Positions 41,841 through 50,749 of a stretch of 64,000 bases of DNA are shown piece by piece (position 1 is the stretch's first letter; every line of letters begins with the position of its first letter). Under the pieces are notes generated by a model that was not told where the DNA came from, searched no databases, and was given only the letters and a program-made list of their open reading frames with translations. A program made the position numbers and the translations under genes. Origin of the DNA: JAZNQN01 sp045590195. GTDB lineage: Bacteria > Bacillota > Clostridia > UMGS1883 > UMGS1540. The stretch lies in NCBI GenBank assembly GCA_045590195.1, contig JAZNQN010000021.1, positions 1-64,000 of the forward strand, in the 5' to 3' direction.

Positions 41841-41871
41841 AGATAAGCACAAACTATCGTTTGCGCTTATC
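41841..41871 (-). terminator. Terminator of the GH42-type beta-galactosidase gene
   Basis: AGATAAGC..GCTTATCT form a stem of about 14 bp with a few mismatches (AGATAAGCACAAAC vs GTTTGCGCTTATCT), followed by T-rich sequence on both strands. It lies just after the stop codon. Confidence 0.85.
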
Positions 41872-41884
41872 TTTTTATTATCAA

Positions 41885-44017
41885 TTATTTTTCAACATAT
41901 ATTGCAAAAGACTGAAGTGCGTCAAGTTTGTAACTAATTACACATTTACCGTCAATATGCGAAATTTTAATATTTTCGTTTTCTTCAACGAGGTTGTAGT
42001 TTCCATCGTCAATAATCATTGTATCAGAAATTGGATAATAGTCACTGTTTGTAACGGTTACAACTTTAATGTTACCGTTTGAATCATATTTTGCAGATGT
42101 AATCAACGCTGAGTTATCCTTTTTGTCTTCGGTCTCAAACGATGCATAAGGCGCAACGCCGCTTTTTGAAAGAATTGAAGCAATACGCTCTCTTGTAGCA
42201 ACGCTTGGATTGGAAGAATATTTTGCAAAATACTGAGTAGCAATATATGTAGCTGTTCCTTTGCCATAGCTGTTTTCCAAAACCATCGGATATCCGCTCA
42301 TATACTCTCCGTCGATAGATTTTGCGCCCATAAGATTTACCTGCTCAATAAAAGTATTAAGAGTAATACCAAAAGTATTTTCTTTTACCATTGTAGGATG
42401 CGCCATAAAAAGAACATCTTCGCGCTCAATACCGAAAACTTTGTCAAGTCCTGCTCCGGGAAGCTCGGTATAGCAAAGACCACCGGGTCTTTTTTCTGCA
42501 AGAATATAATCTGCAATAACATGACCACCACCGGCAACAAATTCAGCAATTTTTTCTGCACACTCTTCAGATATAATATAAGTGCACGGCAAAATAAGAA
42601 CCTTATACTTACTGAGAGAGCCTTTAAGAACTTCTTTTTCGCAGATAAAGTCAGAATTTATGTGTAAGTCTGTCATCATATAATTGGCACCGATGAGCGA
42701 GTTGAGGTAGTTATCCGTCATATGCTCCCCTGCCATAATATGATTTATCTGCTGCGACATATATACCGCTACATCCGATTTTCTCGTTGACTCGTTATAA
42801 ACCTCAGAAAGGTCGTACATACGTTTTGCAAGTTCTCCCACCTCTCGGGTACGCTTTAAAGGTTTTCCGTTTGGCTTACACATACCAAAATCGTTACCTT
42901 CGGTATCGCTAAGACGCGGACGCCAGCACCAGTACATAAGCCCCTTAATTCCATATCCTGCTCTCATAAGAAGTGTGGTTTTAAGCTCGTCGGCAGATGG
43001 TGTAAACGCAGAAACAACCGTATCAATAGGATTATCAAACTTAATAGAGCCACCGCCTGCTTCAACAACAAATGTACTTTTACCAAGAGCCTTTGCAACG
43101 CTATCGGAAACAGTCATATAAAGCGATCTCATTTTTGTAGGCTTTCCGAAAAGGCTGATACCTATAATATCTGTACATTCCGAAAGTTTCCACGGGTCAA
43201 TTCCGTTGTTAATTCCCGGAAGCATTTCTGTAATAGTTGGCTGAAGCGCTCCGTTTTCTTTAAAAATACGGTCGGCATCTTTAATGTGACCGGCAAGGTT
43301 TTGCTCCATAAATTCGCGCCAGTCTTCCCATGAGTTAAATCCGCCAAGCTGACGGCAATATCCAGCAGGAGGATTTACCTGACTAAAATCAACATAGTAC
43401 GACGGACCTTCGTTCCCCCATGTTTCGTTAAGTTTTTCAATATCTTTATATCTTTCTTTAAGCCAGGTGCGAAATTTTGCCTTTGTGTGGCTGCAGTAAC
43501 AAATAACTGCATCTCCCGGACGAGGACTATGTAAATTTGGTTCTCCCCACAAAACATATCCGCCAACTCGCGCATCACCTGCAAAATGACGCGCAACCTC
43601 TTTAAGATATCTGTGAGCATAAGATTGATATAGCGGATCGTCAAGACACGGAACGATATATTCTCCATGGGTAAGGCTCTGACCGAGAGAATCCACATAA
43701 CCTTCGCTCACTCCGCGAAACTCTTCCATAAGCCAACGGGGTGAATAAAATCCAACGCTGTTTGATGTGGCAATATTTATTATTGGAACCAGTCCATTTT
43801 TAACTGCACACTCAACAAAATAGTCAACTTTAGAAAAATCAAAACGACCTTTTTCATATTCAACATCGTGCCATTCAGCAAAGCCGTGTAAACAAGTATA
43901 GCCAAGCTCTGCCATAGTTTTCATATCGTTGTCCCATTCTTCCATTGGTGCGTGTTTTGTTCGGCAAAATGGCGCATACATAGCACCTGTCATAAACTTA
44001 TCATTTATAGTAATCAT
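41885..44017 (-). CDS. GH42-type beta-galactosidase
   Basis: A 710-residue glycoside hydrolase without a signal peptide, so it acts on imported oligosaccharides. Parts: TIM barrel (about 1-390) with the GH42 region GFAEWHDVEYEKGRFDFSKVD, the acid/base-type loop GGYVLWGEPNLHS near residue 150-165, and a nucleophile-type strand STFVVEAGGG near 310. A trimerisation-like alpha/beta domain follows (about 400-610, for example VLILPCTYIISEECAEKI), then a small beta domain at the C-terminus. It is divergent from the DUF4838 gene and the two share about 190 bases of control region. Confidence 0.88.
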   Translation of the reverse strand: MITINDKFMTGAMYAPFCRTKHAPMEEWDNDMKTMAELGYTCLHGFAEWHDVEYEKGRFDFSKVDYFVECAVKNGLVPIINIATSNSVGFYSPRWLMEEFRGVSEGYVDSLGQSLTHGEYIVPCLDDPLYQSYAHRYLKEVARHFAGDARVGGYVLWGEPNLHSPRPGDAVICYCSHTKAKFRTWLKERYKDIEKLNETWGNEGPSYYVDFSQVNPPAGYCRQLGGFNSWEDWREFMEQNLAGHIKDADRIFKENGALQPTITEMLPGINNGIDPWKLSECTDIIGISLFGKPTKMRSLYMTVSDSVAKALGKSTFVVEAGGGSIKFDNPIDTVVSAFTPSADELKTTLLMRAGYGIKGLMYWCWRPRLSDTEGNDFGMCKPNGKPLKRTREVGELAKRMYDLSEVYNESTRKSDVAVYMSQQINHIMAGEHMTDNYLNSLIGANYMMTDLHINSDFICEKEVLKGSLSKYKVLILPCTYIISEECAEKIAEFVAGGGHVIADYILAEKRPGGLCYTELPGAGLDKVFGIEREDVLFMAHPTMVKENTFGITLNTFIEQVNLMGAKSIDGEYMSGYPMVLENSYGKGTATYIATQYFAKYSSNPSVATRERIASILSKSGVAPYASFETEDKKDNSALITSAKYDSNGNIKVVTVTNSDYYPISDTMIIDDGNYNLVEENENIKISHIDGKCVISYKLDALQSFAIYVEK

Positions 44018-44089
44018 AAACTTCCTCCTTTTAGCAAAAAATTTTGCTTTAATCCTGACAAATTTACATAATTCCTTTTATTTTCGTAG

Positions 44090-44118
44090 ATTGTACCATA
44101 GGGATTATTTAAAGTCAA
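44090..44118 (-). promoter_or_regulatory. Promoter of the GH42-type gene
   Basis: TTGACT (44113-44118) and TACAAT (44090-44095) on the minus strand are 17 bases apart. Confidence 0.75.
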
Positions 44119-44158
44119 GCATATATAATTTATTTACACGAAAAATTAATTCAAAGTA

Positions 44159-44187
44159 TTGATTTAAAAATATTGCTATGATATACT
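44159..44187 (+). promoter_or_regulatory. Promoter of the DUF4838-type gene
   Basis: TTGATT (44159-44164) and TATACT (44182-44187), 17 bases apart, about 25 bases before GGAGG. It is divergent from the GH42 promoter. Confidence 0.75.
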
Positions 44188-44222
44188 TCCTTATATATTA
44201 TGCTAAAAATTGGAGGCAGCAA

Positions 44223-46210
44223 ATGAAAATTATAACAACAGTGAATATGCCGCTCAGGAGCTTAAAAAATACATTACTTGGCTCTCACGCGTAAAAATTA
44301 TTCCCGAAATTTTTATAGGAGTTGCCGCTCCCGAAAAAATTGAAAACGACACAATTGTTTTGGCTTTACTTGAAGATTTAAACCTTGATATAAGTGACCT
44401 TTCAGACCCATTTATGGAAGATATTTTAGATATAGATGTTAAAAATCTTACAGGTTACATTGCAGGCAGCAACCGCCGAAGCGTTCTTCAGGCGGTTTAC
44501 CGCTATTGTACTTCTGCAGGTTGCCGTTTTATCCGCCCGGGCGAAGGCGGCGACTATGTTCCCGAGGCTGACCTTTACAATCATTCATTCAAATTCAGAA
44601 AGAAAGCCGACTATCCTTTCAGGGGCGAATGTGTTGAAGGGGCAGTAAGCTACGAGCATATGCGCGACACAGTTTACTGGATGCCAAAGGTTGGCATGAA
44701 TATGTACATGATAGAGTGCCCTGTGCCCTATGCTTATATGAACCGTTGGTACAGCCACAGCGGAAACAGCCGTTTACGCTCAGAAAGCCAGAAATGCAGC
44801 TACAAAATGCTCCAGAAATATACCGACCTTTTTGAAAAAGATGTTGACAAAGTTGGCGTTCAGCTTCACACCCTCGGCCACGGCTGGATGTTTGACCCAC
44901 TTGGCCTTCACACGGGTGACCCCGAAAGCGAAGAAATTGCAAAAAATTCTCTCACAGAAGAACAAACCCGCCATCTTGCTATGGTAAACGGCAAAAGAGG
45001 CGTTATGCACGGACACACTTTCTACACTCATTTTTGCTATTCAAACCCTGAAACCCGCAAACTTTTGGTTGACCATATGTTTAACTACTGCAAAGAGAAA
45101 AAGCACGTTGACTATGTTCATATGTGGCTTGCAGATGCTACAAAAAACCAGTGTGAATGTGAAGAGTGTCAGAAAAAAGAGCCTTCCGACTGGTATGTTA
45201 TGATGCTAAACGAGCTTGACGAAAAGCTTACAGCCGAAGGGCTTCAGACAAGAGTTGTATTTATTATGTATGTTGACACTGTCAGACCTCCTGTCACAGA
45301 ACGCCTTAAAAATCCACAGCGTTTTGTTTTATTATCGGCAATTGGTATGCACTACGAAACAGGCTACATAAACGAAGAATATAAGGGCGAAATTCCGCCT
45401 TATGTAAGAAATCAGGGCACAACTCCTTCAAATGCGCTCCGCCTTAAATGGCACCGCGACTGGAAGGCGTTATCGGGCAATATTCCAAGCATTATTTTTG
45501 AATACCGTTTTTATACTGATATGTACTGCGATTTAGGCCATATGCAGATTGCAAGAGAAACCTACCGCGATATGAAAGGCCTTGAAAATGTTTCCTTTAA
45601 CGGCTGTATGAGCGACCAGACTCACAGAATGTACATGCCAACAGGGCTGCCCCTTGTTATGATGGGCGAAACACTTTTTGACAAAAATTTAGACTACGAA
45701 AAGCTTGTAGACGAGTATTTTGAAGGTGCATTCGGTAAAGACGGCACAGCTTGCCGCGAATATCTTGAACAGCTTTCAAAGCTTTTATGCCCTTCAAACT
45801 TCAGAATTGGTGGCGGAAACGGCGTTGAAGAGCTTGGCCTTGGCAACATTGAAGCCAACAAAGCCTGCTGGCTGAATAATGGCTATGTTGCAGAATGTGC
45901 TGGAAAAATTCCTGCGCTTGTTGATAAGTTTTATGAAACAATTCACAAAAATATGGCAACTGCAGAAGACGAATGCCGTCGTCTTTCATGGTATTACCTT
46001 ACATATCACGCCGAAATTGTAAAACGTTTTTCCTCTGTTTTGCTTGCCGGCGCACAAAATGGCAAGGAAAAGGCTTTGGAAGAATTTAAAAAGCTTAAAA
46101 AGTATCTTGAAGAGCACGAAATGGAATACCATAACGTTTTCGACTTTTTCCTTTTCTGCCGTGCTATAGGCTTAAAGGTTGACTTTAAATTCCCCGGTTA
46201 TTACGAATAA
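44223..46210 (+). CDS. DUF4838-type glycosidase-like protein, start region probably frameshifted
   Basis: A protein of about 660 residues. Its layout resembles DUF4838/alpha-glucuronidase-like enzymes: an N-terminal carbohydrate-interaction domain (NSEYAAQELKKYITW, then YIAGSNRRSVLQAVYRY near 80-95) and a TIM-barrel-like core (for example HTFYTHFCYSNPETRKLL, YVHMWLADATKNQCECEEC). GGAGG (44212-44216) points to ATG 44223, but from there the frame stops after 23 codons. The homologous reading is in the neighbouring frame from an unlikely TTG at 44210. One added T near 44230 would give MKIYNNSEYAAQEL in one frame. There is no signal peptide. The substrate is unknown. Confidence 0.7.
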
Positions 46211-46214
46211 ACTA

Positions 46215-46243
46215 TTGCCAAAAAAATTAAAATATGTTATACT
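46215..46243 (+). promoter_or_regulatory. Promoter of the SLH protein gene
   Basis: TTGCCA (46215-46220) and TATACT (46238-46243), spaced by 17 bases. It is embedded in the terminator region of the preceding gene. Confidence 0.7.
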
Positions 46244-46244
46244 A

Positions 46245-46270
46245 AACTCGGGTTTCTTTGAACCCGAGTT
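46245..46270 (+). terminator. Terminator of the DUF4838 gene, overlapping the next promoter's start point
   Basis: AACTCGGGTTTC pairs with GAACCCGAGTT, followed by TTTT. The expected start of the SLH message falls inside it, so that message would begin with part of the hairpin. Confidence 0.8.
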
Positions 46271-46292
46271 TTTATATTAAAGGTGGTTACTT

Positions 46293-47699
46293 ATGATTAA
46301 GAAAATTTTAGCTTTATCAGTACTTATTTGTATGCTGTTTTCAGTATGCGTTTTTGCTACCCCATCAGGCTGGGCTATGGCAGAGGTTGAATCGGCCAAG
46401 CGCGCAGGCCTTGTTCCAGAGGCGCTTTTAGAAAATTATCAAAGCGCTATAACAAGAGAAGAATTCTCCGCTATGGCTATATTACTTTACGAAAAACTTT
46501 CAAAAAAAGAAGCTCCCGCCGGAGAAGCCGTTTTCAGCGACACTCAGAACGCTGACGTAAACAAAGCTTATGCTCTGGGAATTGTAAACGGTATGGGCGA
46601 TGGTATTTTTGCCCCAACCGCTCTTATTACAAGAGAAGAAATTTCGGCAATGTTTCTCCGCTGTATCAAAGCGGCTTTGCCCGAAATTTCTATAAGTGAT
46701 TCACTTCCAAATACTTATCCCGATGCTGATGCGGTTTCTGCATGGGCTAAAGATGCCGTTAGGTTTGTTAATATGTGCGAAATTATGATTGGCGACGAAA
46801 ACGGCAACATCAACCCCAAAAACAACACAACACGCGAGCAGGCAATGTTGATGGTTTTAAGAATTTACAACGCATTTAAAGCTTCGGGTAATTTCTTCCT
46901 CGATATGTACGGTTTTGCAACTTCGGGTAACTCGGCTACAAATACGGCAAACGGCTCTTTTGCAATTAAATCGCTTGACGGAAAGCTTTTTATCTCTGAC
47001 AATAGTGGTATTACAGATGTCACATCAGGCATCAACTACACCAAAAACAAAGCAAGCGGAATGTATGTTGGTACAAGCAACATCTACTATATAAATACAG
47101 CCGACAGTGCACTTTATAAACTTACACTTGCCGACAAAACAGAAACAAAAATTTATGAAGATGTTGTGGCATTTTCAATTGCAGGCGAATATATTTATAT
47201 TAAAAATTCTAAAAATGATTTAATTGCCTTAAATCTTTCTAAAAACAATGCTGTTCCGTTAGTTTTGGGAATCACATCTATTCCGATGGGTGCAGCAAAA
47301 AATGTTTATTTTTCTCTCAGTGACGGAATTTATTCTTATGCTCCGTCTGAAGGAAAACTCAACGAAATTTATAAAGGTGCAGCCAAAAATACAGTTAACG
47401 TTAACACTACTTTCTACTTCCAAAACGAGGAAGGCTTTGTTTGCAGTTTCGACGGTGAAAAAGTTAAAACAATTATTTCTGTCCCTGTAAGCAGTTTTTG
47501 CCTGTATTCCGGCGCCATTGCTTATACCACGGCTGACGGGCTTTACAAATACGACCTTTCCGGAAGATTTAACATAAAAATACTTGATGATGCAAATGTT
47601 TCGGTAAACAGCCACGAAAAAACTCTTTTCATTAAATCAGCTGACGGAAAAATAAGCTCACTTAACATTTACACAGGAGAAAAAACAGTTTTAAATTAG
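46293..47699 (+). CDS. Secreted protein with N-terminal SLH repeats and beta-propeller-like domain
   Basis: A 468-residue exported surface protein. A signal peptide (about 1-22) is followed by three S-layer-homology repeats (about 22-205), with ITREEFSAMAILLYEKL, LGIVNGMGDGIFAPTALITREEISAMFLR and NGNINPKNNTTREQAMLMVLRI, which should bind it to the cell-wall polymer. The rest (about 215-468) is a repeating strand-rich domain (GTSNIYYINTADSALYKL, AKNVYFSLSDGIYSY) like DUF5050-type propellers. AAAGGTGG lies before the ATG. No enzyme motif is seen, so a structural or sensory role is likely. Confidence 0.85.
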   Translation: MIKKILALSVLICMLFSVCVFATPSGWAMAEVESAKRAGLVPEALLENYQSAITREEFSAMAILLYEKLSKKEAPAGEAVFSDTQNADVNKAYALGIVNGMGDGIFAPTALITREEISAMFLRCIKAALPEISISDSLPNTYPDADAVSAWAKDAVRFVNMCEIMIGDENGNINPKNNTTREQAMLMVLRIYNAFKASGNFFLDMYGFATSGNSATNTANGSFAIKSLDGKLFISDNSGITDVTSGINYTKNKASGMYVGTSNIYYINTADSALYKLTLADKTETKIYEDVVAFSIAGEYIYIKNSKNDLIALNLSKNNAVPLVLGITSIPMGAAKNVYFSLSDGIYSYAPSEGKLNEIYKGAAKNTVNVNTTFYFQNEEGFVCSFDGEKVKTIISVPVSSFCLYSGAIAYTTADGLYKYDLSGRFNIKILDDANVSVNSHEKTLFIKSADGKISSLNIYTGEKTVLN

Positions 47700-47708
47700 C
47701 AAAAAACA

Positions 47709-47737
47709 TTGACAAAATGTGCAATTAATGCTAAAAT
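47709..47737 (+). promoter_or_regulatory. Promoter of the asd-dapA transcript
   Basis: TTGACA (47709-47714) and TAAAAT (47732-47737), spaced by 17 bases, about 43 bases before the asd start. I see no lysine riboswitch in the short leader. Confidence 0.8.
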
Positions 47738-47780
47738 TAATAGTTAATTAAAGATATGTTTCAGTTTGGAGGAAATATTT

Positions 47781-48776
47781 ATGAAAAACTATAAAATTGC
47801 CGTTGTAGGCGCAACCGGTATGGTTGGCAGAACTTTCCTTAAAGTTTTAGAAGAATACAAACTTCCTGCAGAAAGCTACACTCTTTTTGCATCAGCAAGA
47901 TCTGCAGGCAGCACTGTTAAATTTATGGGCAAAGATTACACCGTAAAAGAACTTAACGAAAATTCCTTCGACGAAGGTTTTGACATTGCCCTTTTCTCAG
48001 CAGGTGGCTCAACAAGCGAAAAATTCGCTCCTATTGCCGCTTCAAAAGGCTGTGTTGTAATTGACAACTCAAGCGCATGGAGAATGAACCCAGAAGTTCC
48101 TTTGGTTGTACCTGAAGTTAACCCCGAAGAAATTAAAAACCACAAAGGCATTATTGCTAACCCTAACTGCTCAACAATTCAGGCAGTTGTTGCAATTAAA
48201 CCTTTACACGATAAATACAAAATTAAAAGAATTGTTTATTCTACATACCAGGCTGTTTCCGGCGCAGGCAGAGCAGGCTGGGAAGATCTTGAAAACGGTA
48301 TGAAAGGCGAAGCTCCTAAAAAGTTCCCTTATCCTATCGCAGGTAACTGTATTCCTCACATTGATGTGTTCCTTGAAAATGGTTATACAAAAGAAGAAAT
48401 GAAAATGATACTTGAAACCCAGAAAATTTTGGGCGACAACAGCCTTAAAATTACTGCTACAACCGTTCGTGTTCCTGTATTTAACGGCCACAGCGAATCA
48501 ATTAACATTGAATTTGAAAAACAGTTTGACCTTGATGAACTTAAAAATGTTCTTAAAAATGCACCCGGCGTTGTAGTTGAAGATGACGTGGCAAACAACG
48601 TATATCCTATGGCTATAAACGCAACCGGACACGACGAAACTTTTGTTGGCCGTATCCGCCGCGACGAAAGCGTTGAATCAGGCGTTAACCTTTGGGTTGT
48701 TGCCGACAATATCAGAAAAGGTGCTGCTTCAAACGCAGTTCAGATTGCTAAAAAGTTTATGGAATATGGATTATAA
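47781..48776 (+). CDS. asd: Aspartate-semialdehyde dehydrogenase
   Basis: Reduces aspartyl phosphate to the semialdehyde, leading to lysine/diaminopimelate, threonine and methionine. The 331-residue form starts at ATG 47781, eight bases after GGAGG; 47766 is rejected. Seen: NADP loop VVGATGMVGRTF, LFSAGGSTSEKF, the active-cysteine region GIIANPNCSTIQAVVA with Cys near residue 128, and the substrate loop YQAVSGAGRAG. It is followed after 18 bases by dapA. Confidence 0.97.
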   Translation: MKNYKIAVVGATGMVGRTFLKVLEEYKLPAESYTLFASARSAGSTVKFMGKDYTVKELNENSFDEGFDIALFSAGGSTSEKFAPIAASKGCVVIDNSSAWRMNPEVPLVVPEVNPEEIKNHKGIIANPNCSTIQAVVAIKPLHDKYKIKRIVYSTYQAVSGAGRAGWEDLENGMKGEAPKKFPYPIAGNCIPHIDVFLENGYTKEEMKMILETQKILGDNSLKITATTVRVPVFNGHSESINIEFEKQFDLDELKNVLKNAPGVVVEDDVANNVYPMAINATGHDETFVGRIRRDESVESGVNLWVVADNIRKGAASNAVQIAKKFMEYGL

Positions 48777-48794
48777 TAGAAAGAAGGTATTTTA

Positions 48795-49682
48795 ATGAAA
48801 AAGCTTCCTTTCACCGGCTCGGGCGTTGCGCTTGTAACACCTTTCCGTGATAACAAAGTTGATTTTGACAAACTTGGCGAGCTTATTGAGTTTCACATTG
48901 AAAATAAAACCGATGCCATTATCGTTTGCGGCACAACAGGCGAAGCTGCAACAATGCCCGATGCAGAGCATTTAAGCGTTGTTGAATATGCAGTTAAAAA
49001 GGCTGCAGGCCGTATTCCGATTATTGCAGGCACAGGCTCAAACGATACACATCACGGCATTAACCTTTCAGTTAACGCTGAAAAGCTTGGTGCAGATGCG
49101 CTGCTTCTTGTAACTCCTTACTACAACAAAGCTACTCAGAAAGGCCTTATTGAACACTACACAGCTATTGCAAATGCTGTTACAATTCCGATTATTTTAT
49201 ACTGTGTTCCCGGCAGAACAGGCGTTAACATTTTGCCTGAAACTCTTTTAAAGCTTTCTGAAATTCCTAACATTGTAGCCGTTAAAGAAGCAAGCGGTAA
49301 CATCAGCCAGGTTGCAAAAATTGCGGCCCTCTGCGGCGACAAAATGGCAATTTACTCAGGCGACGATAATATGACTGTTCCTATTATGTCACTTGGCGGC
49401 GTTGGCGTAATTTCTGTTATTGCGAACATTTTGCCTAAAGAAACTCACGATATGACTGAGCTTTACGCAAAAGGCGACCACGAAGGTGCACTTAAACTTC
49501 AGCTTAAAATGCTCGAAGTTATGGAATCGATGTTCTATGAAGTTAACCCAATTCCTGTAAAAACTGCTATGAATATTTTGGGATACGATGTTGGGCATCT
49601 CCGCCTTCCTATGTGCGAAATGGAAGAAGGCAACAAAGAAAAACTTAAAGCCGCTTTAAAAAATTACGGTTTAAAATTTTAA
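48795..49682 (+). CDS. dapA: 4-hydroxy-tetrahydrodipicolinate synthase
   Basis: Condenses pyruvate with aspartate semialdehyde, first step of the lysine branch. At 295 residues it has the (beta/alpha)8 fold signatures: GTTGEAATMPDAEH near 45-55, LVTPYYNKATQKGLIEHY with the catalytic tyrosine, YCVPGRTGVN, and the Schiff-base lysine in VAVKEASGN near residue 160-165. It ends in a hairpin terminator. Confidence 0.97.
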   Translation: MKKLPFTGSGVALVTPFRDNKVDFDKLGELIEFHIENKTDAIIVCGTTGEAATMPDAEHLSVVEYAVKKAAGRIPIIAGTGSNDTHHGINLSVNAEKLGADALLLVTPYYNKATQKGLIEHYTAIANAVTIPIILYCVPGRTGVNILPETLLKLSEIPNIVAVKEASGNISQVAKIAALCGDKMAIYSGDDNMTVPIMSLGGVGVISVIANILPKETHDMTELYAKGDHEGALKLQLKMLEVMESMFYEVNPIPVKTAMNILGYDVGHLRLPMCEMEEGNKEKLKAALKNYGLKF

Positions 49683-49688
49683 TATAAT

Positions 49689-49709
49689 GGGGTATGTTCT
49701 GCATACCCC
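49689..49709 (+). terminator. Terminator after dapA
   Basis: GGGGTATG-TTCT-GCATACCCC followed by a short T-run (AATTTTT). It separates asd-dapA from the structured element and dapB. Confidence 0.75.
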
Positions 49710-49742
49710 CCAATTTTTAAGGGAATTGAAAAAAGATTCAGA

Positions 49743-49855
49743 ACGGACAAACTGAACCCGCAAGGGGGTACCCGAAGGCGTATGTTATACGTCGAGAGGT
49801 GAAGTTTGTTCGTAGCAAAAAGACTTATATTCAAGAAAAATCGTAAAGATTTTTC
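49743..49855 (+). ncRNA. Three-way-junction structured RNA candidate between dapA and dapB
   Basis: ACGGACAAACT (49743-49753) pairs with AGTTTGTTCGT (49803-49813) over 11 bp, with one G-U only on the plus strand, which favours a plus-strand RNA. Inside are two arms: ACCC/GGGT (49756-49769), and a longer arm closed by ACC (49770-49772)/GGT (49798-49800) with the stem GGCGTAT/ATACGTC (49777-49793). A separate 8-bp hairpin GAAAAATC/GATTTTTC (49835-49855) follows. I recognise no known RNA family. Confidence 0.55.
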
Positions 49856-49964
49856 CTCAATACAAGCTTTATACAATTTTTGTACAAATCGTACCCCTAT
49901 ATATTAACTTGTCTTTTTGCGATGTGAACTTTTTTACATTCCCGATAATAAAGTGAGGTAGCAA
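49856..49964 (+). other. AT-rich leader before dapB
   Basis: About 110 bases with a small palindrome (TACAATTTTTGTA) and, close to the start codon, GAGGT. No convincing promoter pair is visible, so dapB may be read from a promoter inside the structured element or through from dapA. Confidence 0.4.
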
Positions 49965-50717
49965 ATGATAAATATTATGCTTAGCGGTGCCAACGGCAAA
50001 ATGGGCAAAGTTATTACTCGCCTTGCGGCAGATATGAAAGATATAAATATTTGTGCAGGTGTTGATATAAACACTGAAAGCGACTCTTTCCCGATTTTTG
50101 CATCGCCCTATGAATATAGCGGCACCCCCGATGTAATTATTGATTTTTCACACCCCAGCGTTTTCGATACTCTTATGGACTACGCCGTGGAAAAAGGCGT
50201 TGCAATTATTATGGCAACAACAGGCCTTTCCGATGAAAACCGCCAACGTCTTATAGATGAATCGGCTAAAATTCCTGTTTTCTTCTCAGCAAATATGTCG
50301 CTCGGGGTAAATTTACTTATTGACCTTGCCAAAAAAGCAACAGCTATTTTGGAAGAAAACTTTGATATTGAAATTATTGAGCGCCACCACAACCAGAAAA
50401 TTGATGCTCCAAGCGGCACAGCCCTTGCTATTGCCGATGCTATTGCCGACACTGCTATCGGCAACAAAAACTATGTTTACGACCGCCACAGCGTTCGCAA
50501 AAAACGCTCCAAGGACGAAATTGGTATTCACGCAGTTCGCGGCGGCACAATTGTTGGCCAGCACGATGTTATTTTTGCAGGTGTTGACGAGATAATTGAA
50601 ATTAAACATACCGCAACCAGCAAAGAGGTTTTTGCAGTTGGCGCACTTAAAGCCGCAAAGTTTATGAAAGATAAACCTGCAGGCTACTATAGCATGAACG
50701 ATTTGTTTAAAGATTAA
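49965..50717 (+). CDS. dapB: 4-hydroxy-tetrahydrodipicolinate reductase
   Basis: Reduces the DapA product with NAD(P)H in the diaminopimelate pathway. The 250-residue protein has the N-terminal glycine loop LSGANGKMGKVI, IDFSHP near 60-65, and the hallmark EIIERHHNQKIDAPSGTA region near 145-160, with the catalytic His-His and Lys. The start ATG 49965 follows GAGGT. It shares a bidirectional terminator with the next gene. Confidence 0.97.
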   Translation: MINIMLSGANGKMGKVITRLAADMKDINICAGVDINTESDSFPIFASPYEYSGTPDVIIDFSHPSVFDTLMDYAVEKGVAIIMATTGLSDENRQRLIDESAKIPVFFSANMSLGVNLLIDLAKKATAILEENFDIEIIERHHNQKIDAPSGTALAIADAIADTAIGNKNYVYDRHSVRKKRSKDEIGIHAVRGGTIVGQHDVIFAGVDEIIEIKHTATSKEVFAVGALKAAKFMKDKPAGYYSMNDLFKD

Positions 50718-50742
50718 AAAAATCCCCTGACGGGGATTTTTT
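50716..50742. terminator. Bidirectional terminator between dapB and the nanE operon
   Basis: AAAAAATCCCC and GGGGATTTTTT form a strong stem with T-runs on both strands, so it ends dapB (plus) and the hydrolase-nanE operon (minus). Confidence 0.92.
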
Positions 50743-50749
50743 ATTTGTT

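Noticed and set aside
49743..49813. Lysine riboswitch upstream of dapB
   Set aside because: The element has an 11-bp closing stem and two short arms, not the five-helix layout and conserved GAGGTG...GGGG core order of the lysine riboswitch.
49743..49813. Integron attC site
   Set aside because: The terminal arms do not carry the RYYYAAC/GTTRRRY core pair and no integrase is in the window.
49679..49876. 65-codon minus-strand open frame in the dapA-dapB gap
   Set aside because: It overlaps the dapA terminator and the structured element and has no ribosome binding site.
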